A stretch of DNA of 64,000 bases, from contig NC_019904.1 of the NCBI RefSeq assembly GCF_000325705.1, positions 4,218,001 through 4,282,000 of the forward strand, given 5' to 3'. Origin of the DNA: Echinicola vietnamensis DSM 17526 (GTDB lineage: Bacteria > Bacteroidota > Bacteroidia > Cytophagales > Cyclobacteriaceae). The notes below the pieces were generated by a model. The model saw only the letters and a program-made list of their open reading frames with translations. It was not told the origin of the DNA and made no database searches. Of this stretch, positions 57,534 to 64,000 are shown one piece after another. The translations under genes and the position numbers were made by a program. Each line of letters opens with the position of its first letter. Within the stretch, counting starts at the first letter, position 1.

Positions 57534-58592
57534 TTAAAATAGTCTCATCTGTCCATTCGCATTAAAGTGGGAAAAATCCAAGGCAGGCATGGTTCTGCCG
57601 GCAAGGTACTTCCCTTTTGCACTGGAAAAAATTTGCCCAATCATGCTGGCCAACGGTCCGTCACCCTTGATTCTTCTTCCCCATGTCGTATCGTTTACCT
57701 TGCCACCATGGACTTGTTCGATTTGGTGAAGGACCTTATCGGCTCGGTCGGGATATACCTCTCTGATCCAAGCTTTAAACACATCCTTAACCTGTCCATT
57801 CAGTCTTACCACGGTATAGCCGGCTGCCAAAGCTCCTGCTTCAGCACTTTTCCGTATGATCTCTGGGATATCTTGATTGTTTAGCGCCGGAATGATAGGC
57901 GCCACCATCACGCCACAGGGAATCCCCAATTCGCTAAACCGACGGATCAGGGCAAATTTCTTCTGGGCAGTCGCTGTCCGCGGCTCAAGACTTGCCTTTA
58001 ACCTTGGGCTCAAGTGATTAACCGAAAAATACACATGCACTAGATTTTTCTTGGCCAATGCACTTAAAACTCCTTCATCTCGCTGTATCAAACTGTTTTT
58101 GGTGATCACACTGACTGGGTGGCCTACGGCAAGGCATAATTCCAGCACCTTTCTGGTCAATTCATAGCGCTTTTCAGCAGGCTGATAACAGTCGGTATTA
58201 CCCGAAAGCATGATGGTCTGTGGCCGGTAGTTTTTGGCTTCAAACTGTTTTCGTAATACCAGATCGATATCGTGCTTGACGACGATATTGGTTTCAAAAC
58301 CCAACCCCGCGTCAAATCCCCAATACTGGTGTGAATTTCGCGCATAACAGTAAATGCACCCGTGCTCACAACCTTGATAGGGATTTACAGAATAATTTAG
58401 CGGCAAATCAGGACTGTTGTTTGTACTTAATCCATTCTTGGCATGTTCCCTGTAAAATTTGGTAACCGGCCTTACCGTATGCTTTTCTGCATCAAGCCCT
58501 TCCACGTGCTCGACCACCTCTTTCCGCTTTAGGTACGGATTTTCGGGTGTGATTTTGGATCCCCTGCCTTTAAATATATCATCACTCATCAA
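57534..58592 (-). CDS. Radical SAM protein, PA0069 family (spore photoproduct lyase-like)
   Basis: A 352-aa radical SAM protein of the PA0069/SPL-like family. The cluster motif CxxxCxxC is within NPYQGCEHGCIYCYARNSHQ, the family signature, followed by TDCYQPAEKRYELTRKVLEL, STNHLSPR-like SVNHLSPRLKASLEPRT and MVAPIIPALNN. Its substrate is unknown. It is followed without a gap by the DUF3253-like gene. Confidence 0.92.
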   Translation of the reverse strand: MMSDDIFKGRGSKITPENPYLKRKEVVEHVEGLDAEKHTVRPVTKFYREHAKNGLSTNNSPDLPLNYSVNPYQGCEHGCIYCYARNSHQYWGFDAGLGFETNIVVKHDIDLVLRKQFEAKNYRPQTIMLSGNTDCYQPAEKRYELTRKVLELCLAVGHPVSVITKNSLIQRDEGVLSALAKKNLVHVYFSVNHLSPRLKASLEPRTATAQKKFALIRRFSELGIPCGVMVAPIIPALNNQDIPEIIRKSAEAGALAAGYTVVRLNGQVKDVFKAWIREVYPDRADKVLHQIEQVHGGKVNDTTWGRRIKGDGPLASMIGQIFSSAKGKYLAGRTMPALDFSHFNANGQMRLF

Positions 58593-58677
58593 AATGAAGT
58601 TAACACTTCTATTTCATGGCAGAAAATATATGTCATGAATTGTCCCAGAAACAATTCATACTCCTCGATAGAAGCGG

Positions 58678-59220
58678 CTAGTTGCAGATCATGATAAAAG
58701 CCGGCGGGAAATTCCTAAGTGTAAATGCCGTCTGAATGCACTGAAAATAATTGGCAAACTGGAATTTTAACAGGTAACTATAACAGATTTGGATGAAATA
58801 ACCACTTTCTTTCAAATTGGAGCGGCTCTTTTTGTAAATCTCCATCCGGGCTTCCTTTGGAATCAAACTAAAAGGTAAGGAAGAAAGGATCAGATCGGCA
58901 CCCGTCCCATGCAAGTATTCGTCCATGTTTCCTGCAGAGTCACAGATGATATTTACATTTTTTTGGGGAAATTGTCGTCGAAGGTTTTTACAAAATGCTT
59001 CACTGATTTCAAACACAAAAAGTGTAGCGTCCTCATCCATTCGTTCGATGATTCCTCTCGTAATGCTCCCATCTCCTCCCCCAAGCTCCACGATTACTTT
59101 GGCTCCTTTAAAATTCGCAAAGGAGAGCATTTTATTTACCAAGTACCTGGAACTAAAAGTTACTGCTCCAGTAGTTTTTATATTGGAAAATAGTTCTTTT
59201 ATTAAGGAACTTTTATTCAT
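58678..59220 (-). CDS. Class I SAM-dependent methyltransferase (phospholipid/rRNA-dimethylase-like)
   Basis: A 180-aa methyltransferase. The start at 59220 (MNKSSLIKELFSNIKTTGAV) is preferred; an ATG at 59247 adds nine residues. SAM-binding motif I is VIVELGGGDGSITRGI, followed by FVFEISEAFCKNL and the motif-IV-like ADLILSSLPFSLIP. The organisation resembles phospholipid N-methyltransferases (PmtA) and the KsgA fold. The substrate is uncertain. The gene is divergent from the sulfatase-like gene, with about 100 bp between starts. Confidence 0.8.
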   Translation of the reverse strand: MNKSSLIKELFSNIKTTGAVTFSSRYLVNKMLSFANFKGAKVIVELGGGDGSITRGIIERMDEDATLFVFEISEAFCKNLRRQFPQKNVNIICDSAGNMDEYLHGTGADLILSSLPFSLIPKEARMEIYKKSRSNLKESGYFIQICYSYLLKFQFANYFQCIQTAFTLRNFPPAFIMICN

Positions 59221-59320
59221 TTTATAAATTTCGAATTTATTGATCAATATAGTTATTTTGCGCTAAATTTTCGTGGTTGTTCTGAGATAACCGTCTTAAA
59301 CCCTAGTCTACTGATAAAGA

Positions 59321-61312
59321 ATGAGTCAAAAAACTGCTATTCAATCCACTTTTGTTTCCAAAATTACAAGCAATCTGATTAAATTCTGGCAAATAGGGGT
59401 GATTTTCCTGTTTTTGCAAATTACAATAAGTTTTTGCGAAGTATTTCTGGTCGGAAAAGCACATGACATCAGCCTACTCACCCATCCGATAATATTGATT
59501 TCCAACGTCCTACAAACCCTAAAATGGACATTGTACACCTTAGGATTATTTTTTATTGTTCAAGTGTTTTTGGGAATGGTTTTCCCGAAGCTTTCCTATG
59601 TTCTGTTAAAAATTGTCTTTAGCGTTTTAATCCTACTGGCCATTGGCCTGGTCTTCTACTTTTCCGAAACATTGGTTCCCTTGGGTGCAGATGTTTACAC
59701 GTATTCCTATGATGATATAAAAGAAACCGTCATGGCTGCGGGCATGTTCAACTTATACACCATCATTGGGTTAATCGTGGCTTTGGCCGTTATTTATGGG
59801 GTGTTTAGTTTAGGGAAATTTATAAGCATAAAAGAAAAAAACGCCATTATCATTCCTTGCGTCGCTTTCGCTATTTTGGTGGTGCTAATGATCGTGCCCC
59901 TTAACACCTCAAAAGGACTAACGGGGCTTTCCCAGTTTCTGGCCGAAAACAAGTCCTATTTTCTTTACCAAGAATCCTATGACTATTTTGCCACTTCCGA
60001 AAACATATACTTTGATTTTTATCTTGCCACTACCAACAATGACAGTCACCTTTTCCAAAAAGAATATGTAGATACGCAATACCCTTTTTTACATAAGAAC
60101 AATTATCCTGATGTCCTGGGAGACTTTTTCGAACCATTTGATGGTGCACCGAATTTAGTTTTTGTGATCGTTGAGGGGCTTGGAAAAGCTTATTCTGGCC
60201 CCGATGCTTATTTGGGAAGCTGGACACCGTTTTTGGATTCCCTTGGAAAGCAGAGCCTATATTGGAAAAACAGCCTCTCCAGCACCGGCCGTACTTTTGG
60301 TGTATTGCCCGGATTATTTGGCGGGTTACCTTTTGGTGAACATGGGTTTATGGAGGCAAACCCTTACCCAAAACATCGCACCATGCTTTCAGTACTGAAG
60401 GACAATGATTATCAAATCAATTACTTCATTGGCTCTGATAAGCACTTTGACAATGCTGATGTGTTCATGAACTATCAAGGAGTAGACCTGATTGTAGATA
60501 TAGATGATTTTGATAAAGACTTCAAAAAGTCACCCGCGGAAGCCAACGGTTTTTCCTGGGGATACGCAGACAAAGAGAATTTTCAAAATGGATTGCGTAA
60601 AATTCCTGCCACCGAAAAACCTCAAGTAAACATTTTCCAAACCATGTCTTCGCATTCTCCCTTTGTCATTCCCGAACAAGATTACTATAACCAAAAAGTA
60701 ACGGAATTTCTGGAGAGCAAAGAATATGGCCATCCGACCATCAAGCTTCGCAACTACCAGAAGGAACTTGCCAGTATCCTGTATGTGGATGATGCCATCA
60801 AGGACTTTTTCAACGCTTTCAAAAAGCGGGAGGATTTTGACAATACGATCTTTATCATTACGGGAGATCATCGCTTACCAGAAATCCCTATGTCAACGCT
60901 GATAGATCGGTTTCATGTCCCACTTATGATCTATTCTCCAAAACTCAAAAAGGCAAAAAACATGGCCGCTTTAACCACTCATTTTGAAGTTCCCACCAGC
61001 TTGGTGGCCTTTTTGGAAAAGCAATATGGATTGGAAACACCTAAAGATGTCGCCTGGAGAGGATATGTTTTGGATACGGCGCAGTCATTCCAATCGAACA
61101 TCAAGCATGCTCTAATGCGTAACAAATACCAGTTTAGAGACTATTTTAATGGGGAATATTTCATTTCTGATGATGCTGCCTATATCATTTCTGACAATCT
61201 GAATATAGACCCCATAAATGATCCTTCGGTACTAAAAAGGCTGGAATCTGAATTTCAGCAGTACAAAAACGAGGATAGCTATGTCATGAAAAACAACGCC
61301 ATTATTCCTTAA
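59321..61312 (+). CDS. LTA synthase-like membrane sulfatase/phosphotransferase
   Basis: A 663-aa membrane protein with five N-terminal transmembrane segments (residues about 20-195) and an extracytoplasmic sulfatase-fold domain (about 275-580). Metal and nucleophile motifs are VFVIVEGLGKAYSG, SLSSTGRTFGVLPGLFGG (Thr as nucleophile), FQTMSSHSPFVIPE and FIITGDHRLPEI. Members of this group transfer phosphoglycerol or related groups onto envelope glycans or lipids. In a Gram-negative Bacteroidota the acceptor would be a glycan or lipid other than lipoteichoic acid. It converges with the exopolysaccharide-type operon 17 bp away. Confidence 0.88.
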   Translation: MSQKTAIQSTFVSKITSNLIKFWQIGVIFLFLQITISFCEVFLVGKAHDISLLTHPIILISNVLQTLKWTLYTLGLFFIVQVFLGMVFPKLSYVLLKIVFSVLILLAIGLVFYFSETLVPLGADVYTYSYDDIKETVMAAGMFNLYTIIGLIVALAVIYGVFSLGKFISIKEKNAIIIPCVAFAILVVLMIVPLNTSKGLTGLSQFLAENKSYFLYQESYDYFATSENIYFDFYLATTNNDSHLFQKEYVDTQYPFLHKNNYPDVLGDFFEPFDGAPNLVFVIVEGLGKAYSGPDAYLGSWTPFLDSLGKQSLYWKNSLSSTGRTFGVLPGLFGGLPFGEHGFMEANPYPKHRTMLSVLKDNDYQINYFIGSDKHFDNADVFMNYQGVDLIVDIDDFDKDFKKSPAEANGFSWGYADKENFQNGLRKIPATEKPQVNIFQTMSSHSPFVIPEQDYYNQKVTEFLESKEYGHPTIKLRNYQKELASILYVDDAIKDFFNAFKKREDFDNTIFIITGDHRLPEIPMSTLIDRFHVPLMIYSPKLKKAKNMAALTTHFEVPTSLVAFLEKQYGLETPKDVAWRGYVLDTAQSFQSNIKHALMRNKYQFRDYFNGEYFISDDAAYIISDNLNIDPINDPSVLKRLESEFQQYKNEDSYVMKNNAIIP

Positions 61313-61329
61313 CAAGAACAAATTCACAC

Positions 61330-62511
61330 TTAGTGATTTGTCAGGGCTGTTTTCATCAGTGGAAGGTAATAATTCCAAAAGAAAGAGGTTCTATTGGAAT
61401 AGTCATCTTTTTCATTCACCAGCTTCGAAAGTGTGGGCACTCCATAGAATGTTGCCGTTTCCATGTTAACTGGATTGTCTGAAAAATCACCGGTAAAATA
61501 ATACACGTGAGCATCACCTACTTTTCTGGTGATGGACGCTGGGAAATATCTTGGCAAGCCTAGGGATTTCAGCTTTTCCAGTCCTCTGGCAGTGGGACTA
61601 AGGTCAAAGTAGCTGATCACCTCATAGGAACGGTCTATCCGTAAAACCTCAAACCAATAGGGATAATTGGTCTCCTTCGGAACACCGTACGTGTTTTGAC
61701 TGGCCAAGGGGGACACGACCATGGGAACTTTTACCGCCATGTCCACTCCTACCTTGAAGACTTCTATCTGACCAAATTCACTGACAAAAATCTGCCCCGC
61801 ACCCTGAAAATCCCAGCCTTCATCATGCTGATCATTATAATTGTCAATCAGCCATTTCGGTATTTCTTCATTGATGACCGTATCCATTTCATCAAAATAC
61901 CGGCTGATCCACCCAGACCACTTTAGGTCCATGAGGTCTTCAAATTCACTTCTCAGGTGTTTGGAAGTAGGAGCTCCCATACTATTAAACTCCGCAAAAA
62001 CGAGCTTTCCAGATGCGATGGAATGGCTCAAAACATCAATATCTCTTTGGGCTAAGCCACCATAGATTTTAGGAGATATGCTTAAATTCCCTTTGGATAC
62101 ATCCTTTTCATACACTCCATAGCTATCGGCTAAATAAACGATATCGGTTGCGTGATTAATGGAGTCGATTTGATGATCGGTCAAATTTTCAAGCCCCCTT
62201 ATTTTTCCTTTTCTTCGCCCTTCAGGAAAATACCCAAAATAGTCTTCTTTATAATTGTAGGAGTCGCCATTAGATTGATGGAACCTTAGGTGTTTTAAGA
62301 CCCAGAAAATCGAGCGATGCTCCAGTCTTTCCTCATCAGCAGCGGTCTTATCAATTACCAAAACGTTTTTTTCAGTACTTGGGTGAGCATACCAAATTAA
62401 AAAAGTGATGCCCGGAAAAAACACCAGTGGTACCATAAAGATCAGTAATGACCTTATTATGGTCAGTAGATTATCCTTACTAAACTGATAAACTCCTTTA
62501 AGATCTGCCAT
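61330..62511 (-). CDS. Membrane-anchored protein of unknown function in a polysaccharide operon
   Basis: I do not recognise the family of this 393-aa protein. A single transmembrane segment near the N-terminus (SLLIFMVPLVFFPGITFLIW, about 22-41) anchors a large extracytoplasmic domain. That domain has a Rossmann-like look, with strands NVLVIDKT, DIVYLADSYGVY and LVFAEFNSMG and a Trp-rich part. It overlaps the YaiO-type gene by 1 nt and is the last gene of an operon that begins with a GT2 glycosyltransferase. A role in exopolysaccharide synthesis or regulation is inferred from position. Confidence 0.65.
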   Translation of the reverse strand: MADLKGVYQFSKDNLLTIIRSLLIFMVPLVFFPGITFLIWYAHPSTEKNVLVIDKTAADEERLEHRSIFWVLKHLRFHQSNGDSYNYKEDYFGYFPEGRRKGKIRGLENLTDHQIDSINHATDIVYLADSYGVYEKDVSKGNLSISPKIYGGLAQRDIDVLSHSIASGKLVFAEFNSMGAPTSKHLRSEFEDLMDLKWSGWISRYFDEMDTVINEEIPKWLIDNYNDQHDEGWDFQGAGQIFVSEFGQIEVFKVGVDMAVKVPMVVSPLASQNTYGVPKETNYPYWFEVLRIDRSYEVISYFDLSPTARGLEKLKSLGLPRYFPASITRKVGDAHVYYFTGDFSDNPVNMETATFYGVPTLSKLVNEKDDYSNRTSFFWNYYLPLMKTALTNH

Positions 62512-63743
62512 TAAAATCTAAATTCAGTACCAACAGAGATGTTTAGATTGGGACGGTAATTTCCTGGACTAAGTTCATCGTAAGAATAGCCAAGGAAGGC
62601 ATAGCCCATCCACCTGGGGGTCCATAATTGTTGATAGCCTACTCTGCCCCTATAGGAGTCCAAAAGCTGGGATTGGAGATCCCTGTCCTCTTCATCTGGG
62701 CTCACCCCTGTACTAAACTGCACCATAAGGTAATCCTCTGCTCCCTTAAAATAGTACCTGGCTTGGATATTTCCACTGATTGAGCCACCTGAGCTGGAAG
62801 GGACATGATTTGCCCTCAAATTAAGCCACCAGTTACCCGTGTATTTCCCTACCGAAGCCGTCAGGATATGGGTGATTTCAGAAAATTTCAAATGCCTGTA
62901 GCCAATGTCAAACTCAAAAGCCTTCGGCAAACTCCAATAAATAGATGTCCCAAATCGATAATCGGGAAAGAAAGAGGCATTGCTGAAACCCACATTCACA
63001 TAGGCATAAGAGTTTTTTCCTAAACTAGGATACGCATCAATTTCATACTGGGTGCCATTCGAATCAAAGCGGTGTGAATGGGTGGCCCTGGCAATCACAC
63101 TTCCCATAAATCCCAACCGCGTCCTTGCATAAAGTGCATAGGTCTGCCATGGGGAAATTTCTCCCTGAAAGCTGTCATAATCCACGGTCATTCCCACGGC
63201 ACTGTTTCTCGTATACCGTTTTAAATTGCTGATATAGGATAACAGTCCATCAATATCCGCTTTTTTGGCATACAGGTCCTCGGCGATATCCAGCGCTTCT
63301 TCATATTCCTCCCTGTAATAATACAGCCGTGACTTTCGATAGGTCAAAGCTGAAGAGGTATTCGGGCCAAATTCTTTTTCTGCTCTTTCTAAGACGGATT
63401 CCGCTTTGTCATATTGCTCGCCCCAAAAAAGATTATCCAAATACCCATTGTAGGCATCTTCATAATCTGGACTTTGTTCTATGGCCTTTTCGAAATAAAC
63501 GGAAGCCGAGTCATACCTTCCCTCCCAAGCATTTACCCTGCCCAATAGGATCCAAACATCACTGTATCCTGGATACTTCTCCACTATCTGTAACCCTAAT
63601 TCAATGGCTTCATCCCTTTGGCCATTAAGGGCCAAATCCCTCGCTTCCAGAAATTTTTTATCTGGATTAAAAGATGTCTGCGCGTCGACATGATGAGTCA
63701 CTAAAACCATGAAAATCACTATGAATAACTTGCTATATTTCAT
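62511..63743 (-). CDS. YaiO-type TPR/outer membrane beta-barrel protein
   Basis: A 410-aa exported protein: signal peptide (MKYSKLFIVIFMVLVTHHVDA), TPR-like repeats at about 30-170 (PGYSDVWILLGRVNAWEGRY, YDSASVYFEKAIEQSPDYED), then a YaiO-type beta-barrel at about 185-410 ending in GTEFRF, a C-terminal aromatic typical of outer membrane proteins. TPR plus barrel is the arrangement of polysaccharide export proteins such as PgaA and BcsC. With the GT2 enzyme gene upstream it probably exports the polymer made by that enzyme. Confidence 0.9.
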   Translation of the reverse strand: MKYSKLFIVIFMVLVTHHVDAQTSFNPDKKFLEARDLALNGQRDEAIELGLQIVEKYPGYSDVWILLGRVNAWEGRYDSASVYFEKAIEQSPDYEDAYNGYLDNLFWGEQYDKAESVLERAEKEFGPNTSSALTYRKSRLYYYREEYEEALDIAEDLYAKKADIDGLLSYISNLKRYTRNSAVGMTVDYDSFQGEISPWQTYALYARTRLGFMGSVIARATHSHRFDSNGTQYEIDAYPSLGKNSYAYVNVGFSNASFFPDYRFGTSIYWSLPKAFEFDIGYRHLKFSEITHILTASVGKYTGNWWLNLRANHVPSSSGGSISGNIQARYYFKGAEDYLMVQFSTGVSPDEEDRDLQSQLLDSYRGRVGYQQLWTPRWMGYAFLGYSYDELSPGNYRPNLNISVGTEFRF

Positions 63744-63746
63744 ACC

Positions 63747-64000
63747 CTAATTTTGCCTTGATTCTTTTGTATTTTTAAAACCAGCTCGGACCATTTCACC
63801 CCAGCCACCAATGCCTTTAATGAAATTCCAGTGCCCTTTTAAGCACCAAAACATTAGTTTAGGATGGACGAAAAATGGTTCTTTGAGGACCGTTACAATC
63901 AGCTTTCGCAATTCCCCTTTACGCCCATACTTCTTGAAAAAAAGCTCTTCAAACAAAATACTGAAAGATGATAGCATTACAGAAAAGAAGTAAATCAGCA
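63747..64000 (-). CDS. C-terminal part of a family 2 glycosyltransferase, truncated by the window edge
   Basis: The open frame runs from 63747 to the end of the window without a stop, so it is the 3' end of a gene whose start lies outside. The visible 84 residues (LIYFSVMLSSFSILFEELFF, LIVTVLKEPFFVHPKLMFWC, then GHWNFIKGIGGWGEMVRAGF) form the typical tail of membrane GT2 synthases: a last membrane segment, then a basic W-G-x-M-x-R-x-G-F motif. The internal ATG at 63977 is not the start. It precedes the YaiO-type gene by 3 bp. Confidence 0.75.
   Translation of the reverse strand, partial: LIYFFSVMLSSFSILFEELFFKKYGRKGELRKLIVTVLKEPFFVHPKLMFWCLKGHWNFIKGIGGWGEMVRAGFKNTKESRQN

Overview
The window looks like a chromosomal segment of a free-living Bacteroidota bacterium, most likely family Cyclobacteriaceae (Echinicola/Algoriphagus-like). 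This rests on the secreted subtilase with a type IX (Por) C-terminal sorting domain, DUF6909 and DUF5908 family proteins, TAnnTTTG-type promoter candidates, weak Shine-Dalgarno signals and the lack of phage or plasmid backbone genes. The taxon is inferred from protein style only; no rRNA or tRNA gene was found.

Layout. (1) 1-4.6 kb: two-component sensor/regulator pair, truncated haemoglobin, OsmC-like protein and an aldo/keto reductase. (2) 4.7-10.15 kb: a thiamine operon reading leftward (thiS-thiC-tenI-like-thiE-thiG-thiH). Ahead of it are a promoter candidate, a complete TPP riboswitch and a terminator with a mutually exclusive antiterminator pairing. (3) 10.3-23.2 kb: housekeeping and envelope genes (NPP-type phosphodiesterase, TPR protein, gyrA, beta-barrel-like protein, DUF4168-like protein, rpe, lipoprotein plus sorted subtilase, TrpF-like barrel, DM13 lipoprotein). 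This part also holds two gene-free stretches with repeats, including a 249-bp tandem repeat.

(4) 23.2-52.8 kb: a roughly 30-kb leftward gene array encoding an extracellular contractile injection system (eCIS) of the Afp/PVC/AlgoCIS type. From the promoter end the order is: DUF4255 cap/terminator, unknown 286-aa protein, single large sheath, two inner tube paralogues, DUF5908 mini-protein (51 aa), LysM hub protein, VgrG-like spike, PAAR tip, gp25 wedge, Afp11-like baseplate J protein, Afp12-like wedge, 1432-aa PKD/Ig protein, CIS tape-measure protein, DUF4157 protein with two HExxH motifs, 196-aa orphan, 1212-aa DUF4157 protein with an HNH-like motif (best effector candidate), TPR protein, PG-binding muramidase, and AAA+ ATPase. 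Together these could build a tube, sheath, baseplate and spike. The DUF4157/HNH, DUF4157/zincin and muramidase proteins are the candidate payload or release functions.

(5) 53.3-64 kb: DEAD-box helicase, DUF6909 protein, msrA, DUF3253-like protein, PA0069-type radical SAM enzyme, SAM methyltransferase, LTA-synthase-like sulfatase, and the distal part of an exopolysaccharide-type operon (membrane protein, YaiO-type TPR/beta-barrel protein, C-terminus of a GT2 glycosyltransferase cut by the window edge).
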